Below the pieces are notes generated by a model. The model did no database searches and was not told where the DNA came from. It saw nothing but the letters and a program-made list of their open reading frames with translations. Positions 43,892 to 52,168 of a DNA stretch of 61,402 nt are shown here, in pieces (the stretch's first letter is position 1; every line of letters begins with the position of its first letter). Source of the DNA: DATBIS01 sp036556805. GTDB lineage: Bacteria > Actinomycetota > UBA4738 > HRBIN12. Location of the stretch: positions 1-61,402 of the forward strand of contig DATBIS010000055.1 in the NCBI GenBank assembly GCA_036556805.1, given 5' to 3'. The translations under genes were made by a program, and so were the position numbers.

Positions 43892-44575
43892 CTACCGCGG
43901 CTGCACCCACCGCTTCGGATACCGCGCGCGGAGGTCCTCGACGATCGCGCCGATCTCGGCCATGAGGTCGGCCGTCAGCTTGCGCAGCACCTCGCGGTCG
44001 TTGCGTTCGGCGGCGTGCGCGGACAGGTCGATCGGCGGCCCGGCCTTCACCCAGACGGGGCGTCCGAACTTCAGCGAGCCACGGCCGGACTTCTGCCACA
44101 CGGCCTGCGAACCCCAGCTCGCCATCGGCACGATCGGGATGCCGGTCGCGAGCGACAGCCGCACCGTGCCGGTGCGCGCCTGCATCGGCGAGGAGTCCGG
44201 CATCGTGGTGACCGTGCCCTCGGGGTAGATCAGGACGCATTCCCCTTCGCGGAGTGCGTCCTCGGCGGCGCGCAGCGGCGACGGATCGCCGGCCTTGGCC
44301 CGGTCCACCGGGATCTGGTGCGCGCCCCGCAGCGCCCTCCCCACCACCGGGATCCGGAACAGATCCTCCTTTGCGAGGAACCGAGGCCGGCGGCCCGCCT
44401 TCACGATCGCGTAGGCGTTCCCCAGAGGGTCGAGGTACGAGATGTGGTTGCACGCGATGATCGCCGGTCCTTCGGACGGTACGTGCTCGAGGCCCTCGAA
44501 ATGCCACGTGAACCAGAGCTTGACCGGCGGGAGGGCGACCGCCTTCGCGACCTGATACCAGGGCTCGATCGTCAC
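43892..44575 (-). CDS. 1-acyl-glycerol-3-phosphate acyltransferase family (PlsC-like)
   Basis: 227 aa membrane-associated acyltransferase. Block I N-H-I-S-Y-L-D (H44, D49), block III Y-P-E-G-T (117-121) and the D-L-F-R-I-P region between them are intact. Likely phospholipid synthesis; the exact acyl acceptor is unknown. GTG overlaps the bioY stop by 4 nt. Confidence 0.88.
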   Translation of the reverse strand: MTIEPWYQVAKAVALPPVKLWFTWHFEGLEHVPSEGPAIIACNHISYLDPLGNAYAIVKAGRRPRFLAKEDLFRIPVVGRALRGAHQIPVDRAKAGDPSPLRAAEDALREGECVLIYPEGTVTTMPDSSPMQARTGTVRLSLATGIPIVPMASWGSQAVWQKSGRGSLKFGRPVWVKAGPPIDLSAHAAERNDREVLRKLTADLMAEIGAIVEDLRARYPKRWVQPR

Positions 44576-45207
44576 GACTCTTCGGGCCGGAACCGGCGCA
44601 ACAGCTGCCAGGCGCCGGGGAGGAGGCCGGCGGCCAGCAGCAGTTTGATCGTGTCGCCGACGACGAACGGATAGAGCCCCTGCTCGAGGGTGAGCTCCCA
44701 CGACGCCGGCTGGGTGGTCAGGCCGGGGAGCGCGTGCTTCAGCCACGGCAGGCCGACGGCGTAGACGACGACCTCTCCCAGCAGCATCGCGCCGATCGCG
44801 CTGCCGAACGAACGATCCCAGCCGCGACGAGCGAGCCATCCGACGAGCCCTGCCGCGAGTGCGAACCCGAACAGGTAGCCGCCGGTCGCCGAGGAGAACG
44901 CGAGCACCGCCGTGCCGGTGAGGTGCGATCCGTCCGCCTGTGCCGCGAACACCGGGAGCCCCACCACCCCCTCGAGCAGGTAGAGCGCCAGGGTGGCGAG
45001 GCCGAGGGCGGGGCCGTACGCCGCGCCCACCAGCAGCACGCCGAGCGTCTGACCCGTGATCGGCACCGGGGTGAACGCCAGGTGGATCTGCGCCTGCGCG
45101 AGCCCGGCAATGACAAGGCTGCCGGCAACGGCGCATGCGACCTGGAAGGCGACGCGAGCGGTGGTGTTGGGACGCCGTGGCGCGATCGTGAGCGCCAGGG
45201 TGGACAC
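44572..45207 (-). CDS. bioY: Biotin transporter BioY
   Basis: S component of an energy-coupling-factor biotin importer, 211 aa, six predicted membrane helices. Family marks: F-T-P-V-P-I-T-G-Q-T-L-G-V-L-L, G-x-A-Y-G-P-x-L-G, and L-A-x-G-L-L-P-G. No biotin operator or ECF genes are adjacent, so shared or genome-distant EcfA/T units are expected. GTG start, divergent from cofC. Confidence 0.92.
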   Translation of the reverse strand: MSTLALTIAPRRPNTTARVAFQVACAVAGSLVIAGLAQAQIHLAFTPVPITGQTLGVLLVGAAYGPALGLATLALYLLEGVVGLPVFAAQADGSHLTGTAVLAFSSATGGYLFGFALAAGLVGWLARRGWDRSFGSAIGAMLLGEVVVYAVGLPWLKHALPGLTTQPASWELTLEQGLYPFVVGDTIKLLLAAGLLPGAWQLLRRFRPEES

Positions 45208-45294
45208 CAGCGACCAACCTCCCTCGTTCGGCGACCGCTCCGGGTCGCGGGCGACGTGAGGTTACCTCGCCGGGTGGACTACCCTGAAGCCCCC

Positions 45295-45951
45295 GTGAAG
45301 GTCCTTTCGATTCCCGTGAAATCCCTCTCCGAGGCGAAGTCCCGGCTCGCGCCCATGCTCACGCCGCTCGAGCGGGGCGCGCTCACGCTCGCCATGCTCG
45401 AGGACGTGCTCGACGCCACCGACCTCCCCGGGTGGGACACGTGGGTGATCTCCCCCGACGAGGCCGTGCTCGAGGTCGCGGCGCGTCGCGGCGTTCGCAC
45501 GATCGTCGAGGAGAAGCCGCCGCTCGCGAACGCGGTGCGCCAGGTGGAGGCCGAGGCGAACGACGCCGGCGCCGAGGCGCTCGCGGTGCTCCTCGCCGAC
45601 GCGGCGCTCGTGACGACGGAAGCCCTCAGGCGCGGCGTCCACGCGCTGGGACCCGTGGTGCTCGTCCCCGACGAGGACGAGGCGGGCACGAACCTGCTGC
45701 TGCGACGACCGCCGCGCGCGATCCCCGCGCGGTTCGGCTCGGAGTCGTTCCGCAAGCACCTCGAGACCGCGGCGCTCGCCGAGATCCCGGCGACGGTGGT
45801 GCAGATCCCCGAGCTCGCCTTCGATCTGGACGCGCCGGGCGATATCCTCACGCTGCTCCGCGCCCGCCGGCAGGGCCGTACGCGGGAGGTGTGCCTCGCG
45901 ATGGACCTGGGGACGCGGATCCAGGTGGGCAACGAGAGGGGAACCGGATGA
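45295..45951 (+). CDS. cofC: 2-phospho-L-lactate guanylyltransferase CofC (coenzyme F420 synthesis)
   Basis: 218 aa nucleotidyltransferase: opens V-K-V-L-S-I-P-V-K-S-L-S-E-A-K-S-R-L (the G-x-K-x-x-x-A-K-x-R-L family head), then G-T-N-L-L-L-R and F-G-S-E-S-F-x-K-H. Its presence shows the organism makes F420, as mycobacteria and many deep actinobacteria do (in these the substrate may be phosphoenolpyruvate). TACCCT -10 box 9 nt before the GTG at 45295; a further GTG at 45274 is possible. Confidence 0.88.
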   Translation: MKVLSIPVKSLSEAKSRLAPMLTPLERGALTLAMLEDVLDATDLPGWDTWVISPDEAVLEVAARRGVRTIVEEKPPLANAVRQVEAEANDAGAEALAVLLADAALVTTEALRRGVHALGPVVLVPDEDEAGTNLLLRRPPRAIPARFGSESFRKHLETAALAEIPATVVQIPELAFDLDAPGDILTLLRARRQGRTREVCLAMDLGTRIQVGNERGTG

Positions 45952-46157
45952 CCCAGGGCACGATCAAGGAGTTCGACGAGGAGACGACGTCCGGGGTCCT
46001 GCTCACCGACGACCGGCTCGAGGTGAAGATCGACGCGACCTCGCTGGAGGGGGCGGGCATCCGGCTGCTCCGGCTCGGTCAACGGGTGAAGTTCGACCTT
46101 GCGGAGGAGGGGGGCGCGAAGGTCGCGCGAACGCTCCGGATCGTGACGTTCGACTAG
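45948..46157 (+). CDS. Divergent cold-shock-domain-like protein
   Basis: 69 aa, starting in overlap with the cofC stop (ATGA). The G-T-I-K-E-F-D head, D-A-T-S-L-E-G-A-G in the middle and G-Q-R-V-K-F-D-L near the end follow the cold-shock domain order. The two aromatic RNA-binding motifs are lost, however: K-G-F-G-F-I is replaced by T-T-S-G-V-L-L and V-F-V-H by V-K-I-D. Nucleic-acid binding is therefore doubtful. Found next to cofC in related actinobacteria from memory; function unknown. Confidence 0.65.
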   Translation: MTQGTIKEFDEETTSGVLLTDDRLEVKIDATSLEGAGIRLLRLGQRVKFDLAEEGGAKVARTLRIVTFD

Positions 46158-46457
46158 TTACCGGGAGACACGCCGGCGCCTCGTCAGCACCTGGTCGCTG
46201 AACTGCTTCCCGGCCGAGAACGACGGGATGTCGCGCGCCGGCACGGCGATGGGGGTCTCGGGCTTCCGCGGATTGCGAGCCACTCGCTTGTTGCGGTGCT
46301 TCCGTTCGAACGTCCCGAAGTCCGCGAGCGTCACGCGCTCGCCCTTCACCACCGTCTCCCGGATCGCGTCGATCGCGGCGTCGATCGCGCGGGCGGAGTC
46401 CGCCTTGGAAAGCCCGGTGCGCTTCGACACCTCGGCGACGAGGCCGCCCTTGTTCAT
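46158..46457 (-). CDS. hup: HU family DNA-binding protein
   Basis: 99 aa nucleoid protein. Opens M-N-K-G-G-L-V-A-E-V-S, then L-A-D-F-G-T-F-E-R-K and R-N-P-R-K-P-E-T-P-I in the DNA-binding arm, with a basic R-R-R-R-V-S-R end. AAGGAG 8 nt before the ATG at 46457 sets this start; the open frame goes 23 codons further up without homology. Confidence 0.93.
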   Translation of the reverse strand: MNKGGLVAEVSKRTGLSKADSARAIDAAIDAIRETVVKGERVTLADFGTFERKHRNKRVARNPRKPETPIAVPARDIPSFSAGKQFSDQVLTRRRRVSR

Positions 46458-46538
46458 GAACAGACTCCTTCCCCTGGAGCGGCTATGCCTCGACCCAACC
46501 GTAGCGACGCGGTCGATCATGGTCAAACGCGTCGCTCC

Positions 46539-48140
46539 CTAGGGCCCGAGGCCGAGATCGGCGAGAAGCTCCCGCGACACCCGTTCGCCGGACGCCACCG
46601 CGCCGTTCATGAAGCCCTGAAAGTTCATGGATGTGTGCTCGCCGCAGAAGTACACGCTTCCCTCCCGACCCGCCTGCACCCCGTTGAAGGCCGTGTACTG
46701 CCCCGGCCGGAAGCAGGCGTACGAGCCGAGGTGCCACGGGTCCCTCACCCAGCTATCGAGGTACGCACGCCCGTTGAACGCGTCCGCGATCCCCGGAAGC
46801 ACCGGAGCCATCTGTTGGAGGGTCGATCGCGTCACGGACTCGGGCGCCTTCGCGTGGGGATCCGTGACCGGGTACCCCGCCCCCAGGGCGCCGCCCGAGT
46901 AGTTCACGAGGAGGCCGGTTGGCGACGGACTGCCGGCGTCCTCCTCCCAGGTCTCTTGGTATCCGGTGTCGGAGAGGGTGTCCCCGTCGCTCCCGCTTTC
47001 GTACCAGATGCGCCGGCCGAACTGGAGATGCAGCTTCGCGTTGGTCCCCATCCCCAGCTCGCGGATCGCCCGGAGCTTCCGGGTCGAGAAGCCGGCCCCG
47101 TCGAGGTCGACCCGGGCGAGGGCGGCAAATGGTAGGGCGAGCACCACCCGATCGGCGACGACCTCGATCGTGAACGCGCCAGAGGCGAACGTGAGGCGAA
47201 CGGTCCCGTCGCCGGAAGCGCCGAGCGCCACCAGGGGCGAATGGAGAACCGCGGCCCCATCCGGGAGCCGGTCGGCGAGCGCCGACACCACCCGGTCGTT
47301 GCCTCCCCGGATGCGGTACCGCCAGTCCTGCGGGCCGTAGATCTCGAGGCGGCGCCGCGGCGAATACCCCAGCTCGCCCAGCAGGTTCAGCGCACTCTGG
47401 TCGCCGGGGTCGAGCGCGTACTCGCCCGTGTACCCGAGCGAGAGTGTCGAGCCGAAGCGCGAGCGCAGCCCGCCCGGCACGTTCCTCTCGATCCACTCGG
47501 CAAGGGACATGCGGTCGAGGCGTGCGGCGTCCGGGGAATGACGGTCCCACAGGGTCGGCCACGGCGCCGCCTTCGCGTCGCGAGCGACCGCCGGATACAC
47601 CCGAGCCCAATCGGCGAGCATCGCGGCGGGTGAGTACGGCCCGCCGTCGACATACGTCACGGCCTCCGTCCCCGCCCGGTAGTGGTCGGTAAGGTCGTCC
47701 AGCGCAAGCCCGAGCTCGAGGGCGAGCGCGCGGATCGCGCGGTGATCGGAGTTGATGAACTCGCCGCCTTGCTCCGCGGTCTGACCGTCGGCAAAGAACC
47801 CGCGCAGGGTCATGGTGCGCCCCAGAAGCGTCTCGCTCGCCTCGTACACGGTGCTGGACACGCCGGCTTGGTGCAGGCGGTAGGCCGTTGTCATCCCGGA
47901 GAGCCCCGCGCCGACAATCGCGATGCGGGGCGCCGGATGACCCGTTCGTTTCGCGACTGGCTCGCGCGTGCATCCGCTTGCGAGCAGCGCGGCACCTCCG
48001 ACCATCGCGCCGCGAAGGAACGACCGTCGATCGAATCGCTCCGCCTCGAGCAGCTGTTCGGCCGCGATGCCGGTCCGGAGGGCTTCGCGATGCACTCCGG
48101 CGATCCAAGAGAGCGTGCGAAGGAGCGGCGTCCGGGGCAT
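46539..48140 (-). CDS. Tat-exported FAD-dependent amine oxidase lipoprotein
   Basis: 533 aa flavin monoamine-oxidase family protein. An unusual ~37-residue start precedes a Tat signal, R-R-S-F-L-R (38-43), with a hydrophobic core and lipobox L-A-S-G-C (C57), so it is folded in the cytoplasm and anchored outside. FAD-binding I-A-I-V-G-A-G-L-S-G-M (from 73) and the C-terminal FAD region V-Y-F-C-G-E-H-T-S-M-N-F are intact. The amine substrate is unknown. The open frame continues upstream through a degenerate copy of the phosphoesterase gene end, which is not part of this gene. Confidence 0.87.
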   Translation of the reverse strand: MPRTPLLRTLSWIAGVHREALRTGIAAEQLLEAERFDRRSFLRGAMVGGAALLASGCTREPVAKRTGHPAPRIAIVGAGLSGMTTAYRLHQAGVSSTVYEASETLLGRTMTLRGFFADGQTAEQGGEFINSDHRAIRALALELGLALDDLTDHYRAGTEAVTYVDGGPYSPAAMLADWARVYPAVARDAKAAPWPTLWDRHSPDAARLDRMSLAEWIERNVPGGLRSRFGSTLSLGYTGEYALDPGDQSALNLLGELGYSPRRRLEIYGPQDWRYRIRGGNDRVVSALADRLPDGAAVLHSPLVALGASGDGTVRLTFASGAFTIEVVADRVVLALPFAALARVDLDGAGFSTRKLRAIRELGMGTNAKLHLQFGRRIWYESGSDGDTLSDTGYQETWEEDAGSPSPTGLLVNYSGGALGAGYPVTDPHAKAPESVTRSTLQQMAPVLPGIADAFNGRAYLDSWVRDPWHLGSYACFRPGQYTAFNGVQAGREGSVYFCGEHTSMNFQGFMNGAVASGERVSRELLADLGLGP

Positions 48141-48204
48141 GCCCGACGCTATCGCGGGCCCCGAACCGGCCGCAAGGGACCATGTTCGGGTGCTGCGAGC
48201 GGCG

Positions 48205-48272
48205 CTATCCCCGGGCGTCGATGCCGGTCCCGGATCGGGGTGCGGCGGCAAGATCAACGGCGGCAAGGGATC
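48205..48272 (-). repeat. Degenerate copy of the 3' end of the phosphoesterase gene
   Basis: 68 nt matching 48460-48528 with about seven substitutions and one missing base. It corresponds to the last 22 codons of the phosphoesterase gene, but the lost base removes the stop. It lies in the 226-nt gap between the amine oxidase start and tRNA-Gln; no gene is seen in the rest of that gap. It marks a past duplication, deletion or recombination next to the tRNA. Confidence 0.75.
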
Positions 48273-48366
48273 GTGGTGGCCGATGCTCGCCAGGTCCCGG
48301 AACGACCGCACATGCCGATCGCGTGCCGATCCAAGGGAAGGTTGCTGTTAGCATCGCTCGGGCCGG

Positions 48367-48437
48367 TGGGGCGTGGTGTAATGGCAGCACGACAGGTTCT
48401 GGCCCTGTTAGTCGAGGTTCGAATCCTTGCGCCCCAG
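48367..48437 (+). tRNA. tRNA-Gln (CUG)
   Basis: Cloverleaf by eye: acceptor TGGGGCG/CGCCCCA, anticodon stem ACAGG/CCTGT with loop TTCTGGC (anticodon CTG), T-arm with GGTTCGAATCC. The CCA end is not encoded. It is flanked by the two copies of the phosphoesterase 3'-end repeat. Confidence 0.9.
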
Positions 48438-48459
48438 CTCTTCTCGAAGCGCCGACGGC

Positions 48460-48528
48460 CTATCCCCCAGGCGTGGACGCCGGTCCCGGATCGGGGTGCG
48501 GAGGCAGGATCAACGGCGGCAAGGGATC
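48460..48528 (-). repeat. Phosphoesterase 3'-end segment repeated across tRNA-Gln
   Basis: The last 22 codons plus stop of the phosphoesterase gene, encoding L-P-P-L-I-L-P-P-H-P-D-P-G-P-A-S-T-P-G-G; the partner copy is at 48205-48272, in the same orientation on the other side of the tRNA gene. Confidence 0.75.
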
Positions 48529-49914
48529 CTGCTTGAAGTCGAAGGCCTTGCGCAGATCACCGAGGATCCTCACCTCCTCCCGCACGGTTGGACGTGAATC
48601 GGGGCGTCCGTCGGTCTTGGGATCGAGCCGCTCACCGTCCAGGAACAGGTCCTCGATGAACTTGAGGTAGGCGTCGAACGACAGGATCTGAGAGTCGATG
48701 CCCGGCTTCACCCACGGGCTGATCACGAGGCCGGGGACCCGGATGCCATAGCCGTTCTCATCGACCATCGGCGGGGGCTCGTGGTCGTAGAACCCGCCCC
48801 AGTCGTCCCACGTGAGGAAGATCGCGGTCGTCGGCCAGTACGCGCTGTGCATGATCGCGTTGATCATCCGGGTCACGTAGGCCTGGCCTTTCACGAGCGG
48901 CGCGCCGGTTCCCGGATGCTCGCTGGCCCCGCCCCTCCCCGGCGTGATCCACGAGACGGTCGGGAGCGTGCCGTCCTTCAGCGACTGCAGGAAGGCCGAG
49001 TGGGGCTGGATGTTCCCGAGCTGGTCGTTCTCGTGGACGGTGGCGAACCCCGGAAGCGGGTTCTGCGCGGGGGTCGCCGAGCTGTCCTTGCAGTGCACGA
49101 AGTTGTCCGCGCACCCCTCGCCGGGGTAATAGCCCCAGCTCACGCCGTGCTTCGCCAAGAGGTAGGTGATGTCGGTCCACGGGAAGATCGCCGGGGTCGC
49201 GCCGTGGCGGAGGTGCGAGAGGGTGTCCTCCTGGATCAAGTCCGACGAGCAGCTCATCGGGTCCTCGAGATCGGTGCACGCCGCCGCCCAGGCCGAGACG
49301 AGGTACAGGTGCGCGGGAAGCGTCCAGGAGTCCGCCGGCGCGAACATGTGATCCTGCAACTGGTAGTGCTCGGCGTACGCCCAGTAGTTCGGGATCTCCC
49401 GCGCGTCGTGGTAGCCCATCACGTCGGGCTGCTGTTGCGGGCCCAGCGTGCCCTCGCAGTCGCGCTCCAGCCGCGTGTCGGCGCAGTCGTTCGGACCCGC
49501 CACGATCGCCTTGATGAACCCGTCCATCTTGCCGCCGTTCACATCGATGACCGAGTTCGGCTGCGAGTGCGGCCCGCCCTTGTTCACGAGCGCCGACTCG
49601 TGGAACGGCCTCGCGCACTCGCCCGTGACGGGGTCGGGCACGCAGACGGTGAACTCGCCCTTGGCGTTCGTCGGGAGCCCGTCGGCGCCGGGGAACGTGC
49701 CGAAGTAGTGATCGAAGGACCGGTTCTCCTGCACGATGAAGATGACGTGCTGGATGTTCTCGAAGCCGCGAAGCTTGGGCGGCTCGGTGCTCGAGCTCGT
49801 CGGCGGCACCGACGTTGACACCGAACCCGTCGGCGTCGTGACGCTGCTGCCGCCCGTGCAGGCCGCCATCACCATCACGAAGATCGCGAGCACGACGAGC
49901 GGGCGGAGCCTCAT
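48460..49914 (-). CDS. Secreted phosphoesterase lipoprotein (phospholipase C/acid phosphatase family)
   Basis: 484 aa, alkaline-phosphatase superfamily (PF04185 type). Lipobox A-A-C (C19) after a hydrophobic signal, then a Ser/Thr/Pro linker to ~48. Metal-site head Q-E-N-R-S-F-D-H-Y-F-G-T-F (62-74), T-W-D-D-W-G-G-F-Y-D-H and the P-G-L-V-I-S-P-W motif are typical. Acts on phosphate esters or phospholipids outside the cell. The Pro-rich end is duplicated across tRNA-Gln. A TAGGGT box lies 9 nt before the ATG. Confidence 0.88.
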   Translation of the reverse strand: MRLRPLVVLAIFVMVMAACTGGSSVTTPTGSVSTSVPPTSSSTEPPKLRGFENIQHVIFIVQENRSFDHYFGTFPGADGLPTNAKGEFTVCVPDPVTGECARPFHESALVNKGGPHSQPNSVIDVNGGKMDGFIKAIVAGPNDCADTRLERDCEGTLGPQQQPDVMGYHDAREIPNYWAYAEHYQLQDHMFAPADSWTLPAHLYLVSAWAAACTDLEDPMSCSSDLIQEDTLSHLRHGATPAIFPWTDITYLLAKHGVSWGYYPGEGCADNFVHCKDSSATPAQNPLPGFATVHENDQLGNIQPHSAFLQSLKDGTLPTVSWITPGRGGASEHPGTGAPLVKGQAYVTRMINAIMHSAYWPTTAIFLTWDDWGGFYDHEPPPMVDENGYGIRVPGLVISPWVKPGIDSQILSFDAYLKFIEDLFLDGERLDPKTDGRPDSRPTVREEVRILGDLRKAFDFKQDPLPPLILPPHPDPGPASTPGG

Positions 49915-49923
49915 GAGCTGGCG

Positions 49924-49929
49924 ACCCTA
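49924..49929 (-). promoter_or_regulatory. -10 box of the phosphoesterase gene
   Basis: Minus-strand TAGGGT lies 9 nt before the ATG at 49914; leader would be at most 2-3 nt. Confidence 0.4.
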
Positions 49930-50016
49930 TCAAAGAGCCTGCCGCGGACCGGCGGCGTGGGGGCCGCTGCGCCGGTCGTACGATGAGCGGGCACGCGGCA
50001 TCCAGAGGAGGCTCCG

Positions 50017-51480
50017 TTGAGCGCAGGTGCAGGCCCTTCCGAACGAACGCTCGTCACGCTGATCCCCGGGGACGGCATCGGACCCGAGTGCGTGACCGCT
50101 GCCCGGCGCATCGTCGAGGCCACCGGGGCGCCGATCGACTGGGAGGAGTGCGAGGCCGGCGCGGAGGTCTTCAAGCGTGGTCTCCCTTCGGGCGTGCCGC
50201 CCGAGACGATGGACTCGATCGGCCGCACGCGCGTCGTCCTGAAGGGACCGCTCGAGACGCCGGTGGGTTTCGGCGAGAAGAGCGCGAACGTCACCTTGCG
50301 CAAGCTCTACGAGACCTACGCGAACGTCCGTCCGGTGCGCGAGCTGCCCGGCGTCACCACCCCGTACAGCGGACGCGGCGTCGACCTCGTCGTCGTACGC
50401 GAGAACGTCGAGGACCTCTACGCCGGCATCGAGTACCTCCAGACCCCCGGCGTCGCCGAGTGTCTGAAGCTGATCAGCGTGAAGGGCTCGGAGAAGATCG
50501 CGCGGTTCGCGTTCGAGTTCGCCCGCTCCGAGGGGCGCGCGAGCGTCGCCTGCGCGACCAAGGCGAACATCATGAAGCTCACCGAGGGCACGCTGAAGCG
50601 CGTGTTCGAACAGGTGGCGCCGGACTACCCCGAGATCGAGTCGTGGCACGTGATCATCGACAACTGCGCGCACCAGCTCGTGAAGCGGCCCGAGCAGTTC
50701 GACGTGATCGTGACCACCAACATGAACGGCGACATCATCAGCGACCTCTCGTCCGCGCTCGTCGGCGGCCTCGGCTACGCGCCGAGCGCGAACATCGGCA
50801 ACGAGTGCGCGATCTTCGAGGCGGTGCACGGCTCCGCGCCGAAGTACGCGGGCAAGAACGTCATCAACCCGACCGCGGTGATCCTCTCCGCCGTGATGAT
50901 GCTCCGCTACCTGGGTCACTTCGACGAGGCCGCCTCGATCGAGCACGCCGTCTTGGTGACGCTCGAGGCCGGGATCCTCACCGGCGACGTGGTGGGCTAC
51001 GACCGGGGCACCCCCACGACCGACTACACGAACGCGATCATCGGGAACCTCGGGAGCCGGTCGCAGAACTGGACGGTACGCGAGCATCGCCCGCTCCAGC
51101 TGCCGCAGCTCTCGCCCGATCCCGACTACGTGAAGCCGGACAGCCGTGCGGTCGTGGGGCTCGACGTCTTCCTCGAGTCGCCGCTGTCGGCCTCGGAGCT
51201 CGGCGGATCGTTGATGGAGCTCACGAGCGACACGCCGATGTCGCTGAAGATGGTGTCCTCGCGAGGCACGAAGGTCTTCCCGCCGACCGGGGCGATCACC
51301 GACACGCTCGACCACTGGCGGGCGCGATTCATCACGAAGGAGCAGCCGGGCGACCTGTCCGACGACGACGTCCATCTGCTGCTGACCCGGATCTCGCAGC
51401 GGCACGCGTGGATGCACATCGAGAAGCTGCAGGAGTTCGACGGCGAGCTCGGCTTCACGAGGGACCAGGGCGAGGACTGA
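50017..51480 (+). CDS. icd: Isocitrate dehydrogenase (NADP-type, Thermus-like)
   Basis: TCA-cycle oxidative decarboxylase, 487 aa. Head L-I-P-G-D-G-I-G-P-E, isocitrate-binding R-x2-N-V-x-x-[FLI]-Y-A-G-I region (R-E-N-V-E-D-L-Y-A-G-I-E-Y), metal motif N-G-D-I-I-S-D-L-S and V-H-G-S-A-P-K-Y-A-G-K-N-x-I-N-P-T. The extra ~140-residue C-terminal domain matches the long homodimeric type known from Thermus rather than the 415-aa E. coli type. TTG start with AGAGGAGG 5 nt upstream. Confidence 0.88.
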   Translation: MSAGAGPSERTLVTLIPGDGIGPECVTAARRIVEATGAPIDWEECEAGAEVFKRGLPSGVPPETMDSIGRTRVVLKGPLETPVGFGEKSANVTLRKLYETYANVRPVRELPGVTTPYSGRGVDLVVVRENVEDLYAGIEYLQTPGVAECLKLISVKGSEKIARFAFEFARSEGRASVACATKANIMKLTEGTLKRVFEQVAPDYPEIESWHVIIDNCAHQLVKRPEQFDVIVTTNMNGDIISDLSSALVGGLGYAPSANIGNECAIFEAVHGSAPKYAGKNVINPTAVILSAVMMLRYLGHFDEAASIEHAVLVTLEAGILTGDVVGYDRGTPTTDYTNAIIGNLGSRSQNWTVREHRPLQLPQLSPDPDYVKPDSRAVVGLDVFLESPLSASELGGSLMELTSDTPMSLKMVSSRGTKVFPPTGAITDTLDHWRARFITKEQPGDLSDDDVHLLLTRISQRHAWMHIEKLQEFDGELGFTRDQGED

Positions 51481-51481
51481 G

Positions 51482-52168
51482 ATGTTCGAGCGCTTCACCG
51501 ACCGCGCCCGCCGCGTGGTGGTGCTCGCGCAGGGTGAGGCGCGGCTCCTCGACCACAACTACATCGGCACCGAGCACCTGCTCCTGGGGTTGCTCGAGGA
51601 GCAGGACGGCGTTGCCGCGACCGCGCTCGTGACGCTCGGGGTGGAGCTCGACCGCGTCCGGAGCGAGGTCGAGGCCATGATCGGTCGAGGCCAACATGCG
51701 CCGGCCGGCCACATCCCGTTCACTCCGAAGGCGAAGAAGGTGCTGGAGCTGTCCTTGCGGGAGGCACTCGCGCTGGGGCACAACTACATCGGCACCGAGC
51801 ACATCCTGCTCGGGCTGATTCGCGAGGGCGAAGGCGTCGCCGCGCAGGTGCTCACCAATCTGGGCGTGGACCTCGACCGCGTGCGGCAGACCGTGACGCA
51901 GCTGCTCTCGGGCTACGGCGAAGGCACCGTGGCGTTCTCTCCGCCGGCCCGTGTCGAAATGGGCTCGGCGATCCGTCGCGGGCTCGGCATGCCCACCCAC
52001 GGCGGTTCGGGACCGCGATGCCCGACGTGCCATCGCGAGCTCGCCACGAACGCCGCCCACCGCACGATGGAAGTGCCGTCGGACGAGGAGGGCGCCGAGC
52101 TGGCGATCGTGCGCGTCGTGTTCTGCCGAGGCTGCGGCCGAACCCTCGGAACGACGATCGCCGGATGA
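51482..52168 (+). CDS. Stand-alone double Clp N-domain protein with zinc ribbon
   Basis: 228 aa. Two Clp N repeats (1-68 and ~79-145, each with N-Y-I-G-T-E-H-[LI]-L-L-G-L) exactly as at the start of ClpC, but no AAA+ domain follows. Instead there is a zinc ribbon: C180-P-T-C183 and C215-R-G-C218. Clp N domains bind adaptors and substrates, so this could be a ClpC decoy or adaptor. Begins 1 nt after the icd stop and overlaps the GNAT gene by 4 nt (ATGA). Confidence 0.85.
   Translation: MFERFTDRARRVVVLAQGEARLLDHNYIGTEHLLLGLLEEQDGVAATALVTLGVELDRVRSEVEAMIGRGQHAPAGHIPFTPKAKKVLELSLREALALGHNYIGTEHILLGLIREGEGVAAQVLTNLGVDLDRVRQTVTQLLSGYGEGTVAFSPPARVEMGSAIRRGLGMPTHGGSGPRCPTCHRELATNAAHRTMEVPSDEEGAELAIVRVVFCRGCGRTLGTTIAG

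Noticed and set aside
48205..48528. tRNA-Gln flanking repeats as an integrative-element boundary
   Set aside because: The repeats are copies of a protein-gene end, not of the tRNA, and no integrase lies between them, so an att interpretation is not supported.
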